From Psococerastis gibbosa (Eukaryota > Arthropoda > Insecta > Psocodea > Psocidae), in the NCBI GenBank assembly GCA_963971405.1, contig OZ020484.1, positions 9,114,001 to 9,178,000 of the forward strand: 64,000 bases of DNA. Direction: 5' to 3'. Shown here piece after piece: positions 34,130 to 45,382 of this stretch. The notes below the pieces were generated by a model. It saw nothing but the letters and a program-made list of their open reading frames with translations, searched no databases and was not told the DNA's origin. The position numbers and the translations under genes are program-made. Numbering within the stretch: position 1 is the first letter of the stretch; each line of letters starts with the position of its first letter.

Positions 34130-34243
34130 GTTTATTAATGAGTTAATGGATAAATTCTTCAAACCATACAGGTTTACATACAAAAATTTATTTCGGGGAG
34201 GGGGGGTCCGGACCCCATGGATCACCCCTGGGCACAGCCATGT
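34130..34243. repeat. Fragment shared with 18345-18432
   Basis: GAGTTAATGGATAAATTCTT CAAACCATACAGGTTTACAT ACAAAAATTTATTTCGGGG occurs here and at 18360-18425. A following GGGCACAGCC / preceding GCCGTGCCCAGG (18299) looks like hAT-type termini, so both are probably remnants of one GC-tailed element. Confidence 0.6.
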
Positions 34244-34885
34244 TCTGAGGTGATTAAGGGGTTTTCAATGTCAAAGGGTACCGTAACTTGTTCTTAAATG
34301 TTTAGTAATTTTTTTACAGCTTTAGTCACAAAGTACGACACAGCACTTACCTGCAGCTTTTATATTTTTATTAATAACCTTAACCAACCTATTTTACTGT
34401 ATATCAAACCTTGATGAATTTTTTAATAATAAAAATCATAACTCGCGGGCGAACAGCCGAAGAAGGCAATTTATTTCTGATCGAATCTTAAATGAATTGA
34501 AGGAAAGCATTGAGCTTCATTATGTTCATTGCTATAAAGATAACGGCAGAGACAAAGACAAAAATTAACTCGAAAAAAAACGTGCTCCCTCACGGGGAAA
34601 ATTGCTGGGCCCAACAATGAGTCGTGCCACAATTATTATTATTGTTAACTGACAAATTATTATTCTCTGAGACAAAGAATTCTGACTCGCGAGATTCTGC
34701 AGTGCATTTTGTTCTTTTTATTGTCATGAATGTTTTTGAAATTTTAGTTGGAGGTCTTTTTATATTATAAAGTATTCTTGAAATCGTTTCCAACAGAATG
34801 CTGGAGGCATGTTATGAATACGATTCAATCTAAATTAGGTTGATTGTAGTTTATTTAGTGGTTTTATTTAATTTAATATGTTTCA

Positions 34886-35680
34886 GCGGGCCTACTATGG
34901 CGATTATTTATTTTAATCCTTACTTGGGATTAAAAATGTAAACAAGATAATAATATAATCTTAGACCATATAATACTCTAGACACGCCATGTTAAAATTT
35001 CCGAGGGACCAACATAAAATGACGTCACACACTGGCAAAAGCACTCGGGTGACCGAGTTACCTTGTAACAAAGTCTCTGTTGTTAGGTGACTGGTGAAAA
35101 AATAAATTTTGGAATCACTGAGTACAGTTATAAGCAACACAAGGACACAAGAAGCAACCGTAATTAATTAAACGTAGAATAGCTTATTTAATAATTATAT
35201 AATTATTATTATTGGGAAAACACCAAATCAAAACAATAAAAACTTGTCATACAAATAGATTTTACATTAAAATTTACACTATAATTTTACTGCTAGTTTT
35301 TGCAATAAATTGTTTATCTTTTTCCTTTTGTAATCACTGAGTGCAATTTTATGATAAGCCTTACAAGAAACAACTAAAATTAATTAAAAACGTGGATTAA
35401 TGAGACAACTTGAAATTAGAACACAACAGAGTCATGCGGTTCAAATAGCCCTTGACCTTGGACCATACAATACTTTATTTGTATTATTGATGTTGTCATG
35501 GCACTGTTATGTGACGTCATCTGCTGGCAAAAGATAAACAACCCCCAACTTTTTCATGCAGTGCATCTAGAATGCCGTGTCTAGAGTATGTGGTCTAAGA
35601 ATACAATGGAAAGTGCTGTTCAAAATTGTTTTGTTTAAATTTTTAACCCCAAGAATAAGTAGTGGGTCCAATGGGGCAAT
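34886..35680. mobile_element. MITE-1 copy interrupted by a hAT-like MITE
   Basis: Left half 34886-34959 (GGCCTACTATGGCGATTATT, TTAAAAATGTAAACAAGATA) and right half 35600-35680 (CAATGGAAAGTGCTGTTCAA, AACCCCAAGAATAAGTAG) join into the MITE-1 middle seen at 31861-31985 when the element 34960-35599 is set aside. Confidence 0.75.
34960..35599. mobile_element. hAT-like MITE, 640 bp (family MITE-2)
   Basis: Ends CTTAGACCATATAATACTCT and inverted CTTAGACCACATACTCTAGA. Flanked by 8 bp duplications AATATAAT (34952-34959) and AATACAAT (35600-35607), one mismatch; 8 bp fits hAT. Interior carries GACGTCACACACTGGCAAAA. A shorter relative is at 58504-58942. It inserted inside a MITE-1 copy, whose halves flank it. 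No open frame of note. Confidence 0.85.
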
Positions 35681-35758
35681 TTGGCCAATATAGGGACCGT
35701 AGAACGAGATATTAATTAATTAGCATGTGCAAAATCGTCAATGGTGAGTGAGAACCTT

Positions 35759-36055
35759 TTAAGAGGACATGCTACGTGAAAAATTAGCACCCCAAAATTT
35801 GTTATTTTTATTGCATTTTTTGGTTTTAATCAATTAACAAAGCATGTTATAAAATTTTGGATAATAGGAAATATTAAATTTTTGGTACCTTAGTTCTAAC
35901 ATAAAAACCATTGGGGTCTAGAAAGTAAAAATACCCGATTATATGATGCAACATAAATGAGGCAAGTTTTTAATAAGCTTGCTGAGTTAGCCTAATGAAA
36001 TAAAAATGGAAAAGTATTTTATTTTGGGGTGCCAATTTTATGCATATCCTCTTAA
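35759..36055. mobile_element. MITE-5 copy with TTAA at both ends, 297 bp
   Basis: TTAAGAGGACATGCTACGTG on the left and, inverted, TTAAGAGGATATGCATAAAA on the right; TTAA at 35759-35762 and 36052-36055. Interior has AGCACCCCAAAATTTG and AAATACCCGATTATATGATG. TTAA duplication with GAGGAYATGC inverted ends fits a piggyBac-type non-autonomous element. Confidence 0.75.
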
Positions 36056-36732
36056 CTTGGAAAATAGCTTCTGCAGGTAGACAGTCTACGTCGAAACGAA
36101 AAATTAGCATTATTCCGGTCATTTGCCATGAAAATAAATTAAAGGCAAAACAGCTGCAGACTTTACCGTAATGAGAATTATAATATTCAATTATTATTCC
36201 TGATACAACAAATTTGCAATGCAACCCCTCCCCCCCTTTCCCCTCCCCCCTTTCCCCTCCCCCCTCTCACCACCCAAAACTCTTCATCTCATTCAATGCA
36301 ATTATTGACTTTCAATTAATTTATATTTCCCCTGATTACTGTACCGAAACAAGTTATGCCAGAATTTTTTATTGAAATAATTGGAATATTTTTTAATGCT
36401 TTAATATTCATGTCTAACAACCAAGAATAAAGTGTACCCTCTTTCCACCCGGAAGCTTATTAAAAAAGGAAAGTGGATTAAAAGGGCGTAGAACTAGCCG
36501 TAAATGTTGTTAAAAGAATTCCCCGTCTTAACGCTTTCTTAACTACTGTACAGCCCTCTTCGTTAACAAGTTGTTGCTCATTGCTTTTCAATTGAGTTTA
36601 TAAATTCATTCACTTTCGGCTTTTTCCATAATGAGGCTGTTATTACCTCCATGAACATTTCAATGCTTATCTAACCAATACCTTAATTGGCTCATTAACT
36701 GATGATCTGCTGTAAAAATAACAAAGTAACAA

Positions 36733-36880
36733 ACTTCGATGGCCAGGTGGTAACGTGCTTGCACTTTTGCAAGTCTTTACACGCCATGCGATCGGAGACG
36801 TGTCGTAATAACCTACAGAGGCGACTGAAGAGGTCAATCGGATACATTCATTCAATTGCTTGTATGCGATTGACCTTTTT
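36733..36880 (+). mobile_element. SINE-2 copy
   Basis: CTTCGATGGCCAGGTGGTAA CGTGCTTGC, GATCGGAGACGTGTCGTAAT, GGCGACTGAAGAGGTCAATC and CAATTGCTTGTATGCGATTG, followed by an A-rich tail to 36908. Confidence 0.8.
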
Positions 36881-37208
36881 TAAAGTAAATAAAAAATAAA
36901 AATAAAAAACGTCTTTTATCTACGGGGTGAGACTAGAAAGTCATTTCACTGTCGGACCCACGTCCAAACAAGCAATACAATTTCCGGAATACATAGTTAA
37001 CAATATAAAAACGCGTAACTTAAAGAATCTTATTCTATGCGTATTTGTAAAAAGATCTATAGACAAAAATCGTAGACTATTCTAAAAATGAGAACATGCA
37101 GGAAGCAACTGGCATTTATTAATTTACCAATGGGCAACTGAGTTAAATGCCTACATCCGCGCGCGCATTAACGATTTTGTGAGGTTCAAATTATGTTTTA
37201 AAAAAATT

Positions 37209-38031
37209 AAAAGAACCGGTCCGAGTTCACTCGAACATGCTTTCCAATTTATCAAAATTAGTAGATGGAGCAAATGAGTAATTTCATGGTAAATAATTTT
37301 CTTATGGTTAAATTTCCGATATCTCGGGGAGGGAGGAGGGGAGGGGGGTGGTTGTCCACCTGACGTCACTGGAGGTGAGGTAAATTCTAGATAGGTCAGA
37401 CCAACACATTACCACACAGCAATACTGGCAGGGCACGCAATGCTTTTGACCGTGAATTTTCTATCATTAAAAAAAAAAAACATTTTTTTGTACAAAATCA
37501 AATACTTTTCTGGGAAAGCAACCTAATTGGTTTCATTACACAATTTAACACCTAAAACATACCTGAAAGTGGAAATCATCGATAGAAAGGTTTCGCAGAA
37601 AAATTATTTTTTAGTTATTTTTCATTAAAATTTAGTTATTTTTATTTTTTTACCCCCAGAAGCAAACTATCAAGGGGCAAGCGACCCCCCGCATTTTGTC
37701 AACATTAATAGCGACAATAATATATGTGAATTTAAAAGAAATAGTTGGAGCCGTTTTTCAGAAATTGAGTTAGCCTCAAATAAAAAACAATGTTCCGAGG
37801 CATGATTTTTGTGAACCTACATGCCAAATTTCATCAAAATCGACCGAGTAGTTTGCCCGGAAATCGACGCACAGATAGACAGAACGACAGACAGACAGAC
37901 AGACAGACATTTCGTAAAAAACAATTTTTGGGTTCCTGGGACTTTAAAACGTGTTAATCCGTTGAAATATTGGAATGGAAAATTTCGACCGTCACAAAGC
38001 TTTCCTTATACTACGTATAAATTGGAAAGCA
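37209..38031 (-). mobile_element. REP-A, full-length copy, minus strand
   Basis: Begins (plus strand) AAGAACCGGTCCGAGTTCAC and CGAACATGCTTTCCAATTTA, runs through the inverted landmarks, an AGAC array near 37890-37910, and ends CTACGTATAAATTGGAAAGCA. The hAT-like element 38050-38954 inserted 18 bp beyond its end. Confidence 0.85.
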
Positions 38032-38049
38032 ATAATTATCAGCTGATAT

Positions 38050-38954
38050 CATTGGCGTAAATAGGGGGGCCCCCCCAGGTCCACCCGTAGCCCCCCCTCC
38101 CAGGATTTTTGGTGACAAAGACGTTTTGGAGGCTAAAGGCATAGTATCCACAATAATGAAAGGGAAACTAATTCTTAGTATGCTTATTTTACATGAAAAA
38201 AATCAACATATTGACCAAGTACTTTCACCAAAAATGTATTATTCAAAATGCTTAAAACCCCAATACTTCAGAGCTTTTTTTTTTACAAATTTTTCTCCGG
38301 GGGAGACCCCCGGGCCCCCCCCCCCCAATGGTAGGTTTATTCGTCGTTATAATAACTCAATTCTACCTCTTGCAAACATTGGCGTAAATAGGGGGTCCAG
38401 CCCCCCCCCCCCAGGATTTCTGGTGACAAAGACGTTTTGGAGGCGAAAGGCATAGTATCCACAAAAACGAAAGGGAAATTAATTCTTGGCATGCTTATTT
38501 CACTTGAAAGACATCATGAAAAAAATCAACATATTGACGAAGTACTTTCACAAAAAATATATTACTCGAAATGCTTAAACCCCAATATTTCAGACCTATT
38601 TTTTAAAAAAATATCTTCGGGGGAGACCCCCGGACCCTCCTCAGTGGTAGGTTTATTCGTCTGTATAATCTCAACGGTACTGTTTGCAAAATGCGTAAAA
38701 CCTCCTTAATTTGGGCCTATTCATCCATTTTCTTCTCCGGGGGGGACCCCCGGGCCCCCCTTTCTTCAGGATAAAATATTTGTAAAACCACACTTGCCCT
38801 TACAATTATCAGTTTTTTTTCGGGAGGGGGGGCTCCCCTTTCTCCGGGGTATAACGAGCGTAAAACCTCAATAATTTGGGCCAATTTATCGATTTCAAGG
38901 TCTTGGGGTCCTAAAGCCCCCCCCCCCCAGAAATTTTGGGAATTTACGCCAATG
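38050..38954. mobile_element. hAT-like element, 905 bp, with internal tandem duplication
   Basis: Terminal inverted repeat CATTGGCGTAAATAGGGGGG on the left and CATTGGCGTAAATTCCC, inverted, on the right. Perfect 8 bp duplication GCTGATAT at 38042-38049 and 38955-38962. The left ~330 bp are repeated inside: the terminus recurs at 38378 (CATTGGCGTAAATAGGGGG), followed by GTGACAAAGACGTTTTGGAG in both copies, then more degraded third units with CTCCGGGGGGGACCCCCGGG. Open frames here (38126-38455, 38437-38709) are repeat-derived and not credible genes. Confidence 0.9.
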
Positions 38955-38962
38955 GCTGATAT

Positions 38963-41031
38963 TAAGGAATAATCGAACAGGAACGATTACAGGATTTAGG
39001 AGTGCTGTCTAATGAAGCAGACCTAACGCAGGCAACAGATTACGATTTAATTATGTATTACACAGTTTGCTGAGGTCAATGCAACAAAAAACATTTTTGT
39101 TTGGAATAAGAAGGTTATTTTGATTATAAACATTTTTTTCTTAAATAAAAAATAGTGGTTTTATCAGTGATATATAAGTACAATATATATATATTATATA
39201 ATTATATAACAAGCATGGGCCGGTCACGGCAACATAAAGCTTTCTAAGCAAGACCGGAGACATGCCACACCTGTAGACAAACTCAAGAAAACCATCTTAA
39301 ACCACAACTTTACTAACAATAGTCCCCAAATAAGCCATCACTACCGCACACACACACACCGACCGGCGCAAATACTCGAAAGAGTCCCGCGCCTTAAAAA
39401 AAAATTATATAGGCTATTAAATAATTCAATGTCCGTGACAACGGCAGTGATCTCGTCGTTTCACATTATATATATATATATGAATAACATTATATTAATT
39501 TTTATTTTGTAAATAATTATTTTATTATTTTAGATACAGCTGTATGAGCTTTTAAGAAAATAATAAAATGTACTTTCCAAATGCTAAGACTGAGGCTATA
39601 TAAAAGGTAGCTGACGACGTTGGCCTTCCTCTCCGCCGAGGTTTTCTCAGGAAAGGAAAATAGCAGGAGCTGACAGGGCTCCATTTGTTTGACGGTACGC
39701 AGTTGAAAGGAAATGGTCCAGGTTGCGGGTGAGAGCGCCGTTCAAGACGTTGATTTATATGACCACACATACGAATTATTACTCAGTTAAAGTTCACGGC
39801 GATATCGATCGTCTCCGGCGATATCAAATTTTAACAGCCAGCCCTCTCGTTATTTATGCTTTTACTTAATTAAAATTCGCCAATTATTATGTGCAAACTT
39901 TTAATTTATTGCTCATTGTGACTTGTTTGTTCCTTTATTATTATTTTTGCGAGACTCCCCGCTAAGGTGACGTTGGAATTAACCACCCACTGCTCCCAGG
40001 CACAATGTTTCACTTCTAATTATGTACTGCTTTCTTCTTTCGTTCTTAGTTATCATACTACATGTTATTACGAAATGGTTTTATACAACTGGAAAGATTG
40101 TAATTTAGTCGGTAGTGTCTAATACAATACTATAAATATTCTGTTGCTCCATAATTTGACTCCTGCCTTGAAATCCTCTGTGTAATTATACAATTGTACA
40201 ATGTATTGTATTGTATTTACCTTCAAACACCCAAAATTAATGTGCAAATACCCCAATTTATCGGTTAACAAAATGTTTATTCTAAACGCTTGTTCACTAG
40301 ATGTTACTGATAAAATATATATATTTTACAATACAATAAGCTACGCAATAGACACGTAATTTTGCAATATTTAATCATTATTTTTTGTGAGAAATGTTCA
40401 CGCGTTTTAACTATTTTTAGCCGAATTTTTTATCCCATTTGTCTCTAACTCGCTAAATCCGACAGTATACCAGTCAGGTTCAATCTGACTTTAATTTTAT
40501 AAGCCCAGTTGCCTTAAAATTTTGTAATTTGTCTGGTAGCAATTACAGATTTCTTATAATTACTGAATTTTTAGCCTAGATATTTTTAAAATAATGCGAA
40601 TTTTTCTAAAAAATTCCAAAATCCTGACTGCAAAAAAACGCATTAACAACCGCACACATTTTATTTGAGAATTGAACCGTTTTCGTAGAACTGCACGTTA
40701 AAGATACACTGTAAATTGTAATAAGCCATCTTAGACATTTGAATCCCTGCTGTGCTCTAACGATTTTCTGAAAATGAATACTGCAAATTGTATTTGAGAG
40801 TTACATACTCTAGTACGTACTATACGTCTCATCTAATTTTCTCTTGGCTTACCAAATTACACATTCACGGAGCTCAGTTGAGACTATGTAGATTCATGTT
40901 GCAGCATTGCACCGTGTTCTTAACTCGAAACAATGACAACGTCTCAAATTATTTAACAATGTACCTTTTGTTCTATGAGACTGCTCGCAAACGAGAAAGA
41001 TCGCTGAATACTAAGGGTGGATAGTTCTTCC
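38963..41031. other. Unassigned DNA
   Basis: Two kilobases of AT-rich DNA with TA arrays and one GC-richer patch (39560-39770). The frames there are short and unsupported. Confidence 0.55.
39188..39206. repeat. TA dinucleotide array
   Basis: AT-alternating run near 39188-39206; a second one is at 39463-39481. Simple sequence only. Confidence 0.7.
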
Positions 41032-41935
41032 TTTAACGTTGTTGTTCACTTTATGTACCCAATCGCCGATATTCTTCATAGGGCGGATTCTAATATGCTC
41101 TCTATAACGTTATTGTTCGTTTTATGTGGCTAATCGCCGATATATTCTTCATAGGGTGGATTATAATATACTTCCTGTGACGTTATTGTTCATTTTATGT
41201 AACAAATCACCAATGTTCATTAGCCAACGGCCTTACCATGATGAATCCAGGAGAACAGAGCATGTTTCAAACTGCGGCAAACTTGGTAGTGTGCACAGCG
41301 TTGGCAGGGGAACATGCTGGGACATGACTACGCGCAGAGGCTGTACCAGTCAGTCTACGTGCGTTTCGAGTCCTGGTCACCTCCGATTTAATCATGTGAC
41401 TTTACTATGTTCCCCAAGTGGTTCGGAATCCACTATAATCAGGAGGTCCACCTTGTCAGTCAACTCCCCTTTCCCCTGGTTAAAGAGTCTGCCCTTAGGG
41501 TGCCTCAAGTTAACAAACAGACTCACTCCCTCCGCCAGGCTGACAGGGTTGCTTTAAGCAGAAATGCTGAAAGCTGGCGTTGGAAACAACAATAACAACA
41601 ACCAATATTCATTATAGGATAGGATTATTATAGGATTATAATTTACTCCGTATAACGTTATTGTACGTTTCATGTAGCCGCCAATCGCCGATGTTCTTCA
41701 TGGGACGGATGCTAATATTCTTCCTATAACGTTATTGTTCACTTTATGTCCCAAAACACCAATGTTCTTCATAGGGCGTATTCTACAATAATATACTCCC
41801 TATAACGTTGTTCTTCACTTTATGTACCAGATTGCTGATATACTTCATAGAACGGATTCTATTCCCTATAATGTTATTGTTCACTTTATGTAGCCAATCG
41901 CAGATAACCTTCATTATAACAAATGTCCAATTCAA
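41032..41935 (+). repeat. Tandem array of a ~65-75 bp unit, split by an insertion
   Basis: At least seven units built on TATAACGTTATTGTTCACTT TATGTACCCAATCGCCGAT followed by TTCTTCATAGGGCGGATTCT AATAT. Three units precede and four follow the insertion 41223-41600. Units differ at many positions, so the array is old. No coding or promoter role is apparent. Confidence 0.85.
41223..41600 (+). mobile_element. SINE-like insertion related to REP-B, with 14 bp TSD
   Basis: A 378 bp insertion starting GCCAACGGCCTTACCATGAT and ending in ACAACAATAACAACA. Middle matches REP-B: GTGTGCACAGCGTTGGCAGG GGAACATG, CCTGGTCACCTCCGATTTAA, GTGGTTCGGAATCCACTATA ATCAGGAGGTCCACC. Flanked by ACCAATGTTCATTA (41209-41222) and ACCAATATTCATTA (41601-41614), one mismatch, which is a retrotransposition-type duplication. 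The 143-residue frame over it is not a credible gene. Confidence 0.85.
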
Positions 41936-42032
41936 CAATTTTCCCCATTAACTCCCATCGTGCCCACAGCACGGGTCAAACCGTGTTATATGTAAGCTAT
42001 AGCAGCCTTTTTATTTAATTTTTAACAACAAC

Positions 42033-43498
42033 CTAGATTCAAAAAGGTTGGACCACCCTTATTCACGATGCATTTAAGTTTCTATCTCTGTCAATTTGAA
42101 TAATATATCATTTATTTTAATATAGGAAGTAGCCTAACTATTCCTCAATCAAATGAGAAAAAAATTCTCCTTATTAGGTTTAAAACCTATCTGACAAGAC
42201 AGTTTTGCTCAAACATATGCTGAAATCATCAATTCAAAAAACCTGGACCACTACGTTTTCAATATTTTGTTATAGTGTCTTTCGCATTAATAACTGCCTT
42301 AATGCGACGGGACATAGAAGATACAAGAGCGACACATTCATCTGAACGAATCCCAAATTTCTAATAAAATGGTCCTCAATTCGTCCTTTGTCCGTACAAG
42401 AGTGGTTCTCAACTTCTTCATTTTTCCTCAAATATTTTCGATTGGGGAAAGACCAGAGCTGCTTGAAGGCCAAATGAGAGGTTTAATATCATTATTTTGA
42501 AACCATGCCTAAGCGATTCGGCCGGTATGGCAAGTTGCGCGGTCTTGCTGAAATATAAAATTCCCATTCGACACCATCTTTGTAAGGGAAGGCTTCAAAC
42601 TGTCCTCCAAAATCTTAATGTACATATACGTACTACGCGGTTAGATCCAGCAGAATCCAAAGTTGGTTGAAATCGGGCCTCATCGCTACAAATGATCTTT
42701 TTCCAGTCCTGTTCAGTCCAATTCACCCTCTCTCTTGCCCAAGCAAATCTCCTCTTTATCTGTACAGGTGTCAATAGGGGTTTCACCTTGGCAGTGTAAA
42801 AACCATAGCGGGCAGAATGGATTCGTCTTACTGTAGTGCTCACAGAACCTGGGCTATTGGACAATGTTGATTAGTTCCAAGCTTCCTTGAGCTCTAGAGC
42901 AGTTATGCGTTTGGCTTTAATGATTTTTACGAATTCCCTGTCCTGGCGACTAGACGTCTTGCGTGGCAGCCGCGTCGCTTTCCCCCGGATCAGTGGTCTT
43001 GGCGTTTGTACAGCGTACCAAAAATATGGTGGACGGTAGACTTTGATAATTGGAGGATTCTCTTTATCTCTCTCTCACTTTTTCTTGCTTGACGATGGAA
43101 AATTATCAGTTTCTGAACGCTCTTCGCTACAGCAGATCTTCTTGCCATTCCTCAACGATAAAATGCAGATGGGGAAAAATAACGTGTCTGATGTTTTGAA
43201 AATATGTCTACACACTGCATGTAAGCAATGTGCATTTTTTTCAAGCTTGCCTGGATGTTCACGGAAAGAATAACTGTAAGTGGTCCAAGATTTTTGATTC
43301 GGTTAATTATGCACCTTCTCTCGAAAGTGTCGAGGAATCGATGAAAAACTAACGGATCTAAATTGAATTGATCAAATGTCATTAAGGGAGTATCTGGCTA
43401 ATTTCCAGAGTAAACTCAGCGACCTACAATTTGTATTAACAGAGATAAAATTGGAAAGGCATTGTGAATTGAGGTGGTCCAACCTTTTTGAATCAGGG
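42033..43498 (-). mobile_element. Decayed Tc1-type DNA transposon, ~1.47 kb
   Basis: Inverted termini share GATTCAAAAAGGTTGGACC plus ACC exactly (42036-42057 and 43473-43494), extending imperfectly to ~70 bp (CTATCTCTGTCAAT / TATCTCTGTTAAT). The right end reads AATCAGGGTA, consistent with a TA target; the left flank is altered, so the TA duplication is not confirmed. It encloses a broken transposase on the minus strand. Length matches Tc1 elements (1.3-1.7 kb). Confidence 0.9.
42290..43120 (-). pseudogene. Tc1-family transposase pseudogene
   Basis: Cut-and-paste transposase, here dead. In order on the minus strand: a helix-turn-helix SEREIKRILQLSKSTVHH (~43030-43110), LPRKTSSRQDREFV and KRITALELKEAWN (~42880-42970), then SVSTTVRRIHSARYG and VKPLLTPVQIKRRFAWARER, VNWTEQDWKKIICSDEARF with the first catalytic Asp (~42675-42720), QQDRATCHTGR with the second Asp (~42515-42560), and GLSPIENI with the catalytic Glu (~42430-42450). 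Lesions seen: an in-frame stop after KEAWN, a frameshift between RVVR and the LKPSL segment, a stop after HTGRIA, and a stop where Trp is expected after PIENI. Confidence 0.9.
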
Positions 43499-43919
43499 TA
43501 GTACTTCTAAATTTGTGCCATGTTTCATACTCGCCTGGCACTTGCCACCAACAAAACTACAGACTGCACTAAAACACTACTCTGTCGGTCGTGAATATCC
43601 ACATCATGCCCATAAGGTTGCACGTCAAATTACTATAGATAACAAGCTACTTCGGGATCAATGGAAACTGGAAAGCGGGTGAACTGGCAAAACAGTGGAC
43701 AACACTTTTGCAACCAGTCTGCCCTCAATCATTCACATCTGCCAAGTCAGCGATCAGCCGAGGCATCAGGGCCTGGTCAAGAGCGCACCATTCCCGAATC
43801 AGCTAATAAATAGCTGACAATAAAATAATAATATGTTAAATAGGAATTACATAGGATTATAAATTATAGAACAGGTTCGGGCCAAGATCTCCGCCCTCCA
43901 GACTGGCGTGGCCCTCCGG

Positions 43920-44083
43920 GCCTGATGCCGTCCTTCCTTCCCTGACTCCCCGCTGTACAATACTAACTAACTAGGTTCTCATTGTCAGCGGTCGTCAGCA
44001 GGTTCAACACACCAGGCCCCAAAGTAGGTCAAGCCATCCAGAGGCATACCACTGACTGCCATCGGCGTACACTTCATGCCAAT
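43920..44083 (-). mobile_element. REP-B 5' fragment
   Basis: ACTAGGTTCTCATTGTCAGC GGTCG, CCAGGCCCCAAAGTAGGTCA AGCCATCCAGAGGC and GCCATCGGCGTACACTTCAT GCCAATAT are the inverse of 13495-13615. Confidence 0.75.
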
Positions 44084-44099
44084 ATTTTTTTTTTTTTAA

Positions 44100-44260
44100 A
44101 TGTTAATCGCGTACAAACAATTTAATGAATCTATCCAATTGACCTCTTCAGTCGCCTCTGTAGGTTAGTACCCGTATTGAGTTACGACACGTCTCCGATC
44201 GCATGGCTTGTAGAAACTCTCACAAGTACAAGCACGCTACCACCTTGCCACTGAAGTCGG
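44100..44260 (-). mobile_element. SINE-2 copy, minus strand, beside REP-B
   Basis: T13 tract then TAATCGCGTACAAACAATTT, GACCTCTTCAGTCGCCTCTG, GAGTTACGACACGTCTCCGA and CACGCTACCACCTTGCCACT. The T-tract is the inverse of the SINE's A tail and separates it from REP-B at 43920-44083. Confidence 0.8.
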
Positions 44261-45126
44261 TATGAATATCCCATATGTTTTATTTATATTAATTTATACT
44301 ACACGTGTACGCAGCATCAAAAAAGAATTAGTAGTTAACAAAAAAGAAGTCCTAGTGTAAGTTTACTTTGAATACAATTTGAAATAAACTCCCCAGAAAC
44401 TCATCGTTGTAGCCTATAACGCTATAATGACTGTAATCGATAAGGGTATTTTCGCATTCCTCACAGTTACTTTTTGGTTACCTCCCCTCTCCCCCCCCCC
44501 TTCTCGCTCATTTTACCTAGAATTATTAATCAAGCAATTATCATGCACGAGAGACGGCAGAGCCTATCCAAAAGTTACTTAGCCGAGTCAATATGTATAG
44601 ACAGAAATAAAGCTTCGACAAATGGAATTTTGAATGCGGAACTGGCATTGACTGAGAACAATGAACTTTGATACAACAGTCTATGCAGTGTTGTCGCAGT
44701 CGAGTGTTTGTTCACCTATGAAATCGGAATGACCCCCCCCCCCCTCTCCACTCCACAATGTTTAATAACTTGTCTTTTGTTTCGATTCAACAATGTTATT
44801 ATATTTTGGCGCTGCAGTTACGCTATATTGCCGTCAATTGCCGACCATGTTAAACAACGACGAAATTGTTTCAGAGTTATTAAATTTTTATTTATTGAGA
44901 GATATGCATCATATCATATGCATGCTATATTCCATTTTTGTTTGTACATGAATAGTTCGTTTGTTTTTCACAAAATCAAAAATTTTCACGGAAAATAATG
45001 ATGGTAGAGCAATGAAATGAGAACATTCGAAAACATGTACCTAGACAAAACCCATCTGGAAAATGCTAGTTTTCGAAGAAAAAGTTCGAAGTGCCATCCT
45101 ATCGCAACCGGGTAGTAGCATCCCTT

Positions 45127-45382
45127 GGCTGTAGACCGTTATCAATATGGCTGCTAGTGTAGCCTGCACAAGATAAGTACACAATTTCGCTGGGAAAATA
45201 GCCTGCACAAGCTAAGTGCAGAGTTTTTGACCGGGTCCAGGTATCCCCTCTGCTATGCTGTAATGTGTATGACTTTGATATTTTATACGTTGGTACTTTT
45301 CTCTGATAGTTGGCTTATGATTAACGGGTGCCCCGTAAGGGATATTACGGCTCCCGCCGCTCCAGTTAATATATTTCTATGG
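45127..45382 (+). repeat. REP-E copy, uninterrupted
   Basis: Same landmarks as 31398-31855 but continuous across GACCGGGTCCAGGTATCC. Ends AGTTAATATATTTCTATG. No termini or duplication recognised, so the class remains open. Confidence 0.75.

Noticed and set aside
38126..38709. Two 90-109 residue plus frames
   Set aside because: They are tandem units inside a non-autonomous hAT-like element, similar to each other because of repetition, not gene duplication.
41126..41557. 143-residue plus frame
   Set aside because: It spans the tandem array and the retroposed insertion, so it cannot be an ancestral gene.
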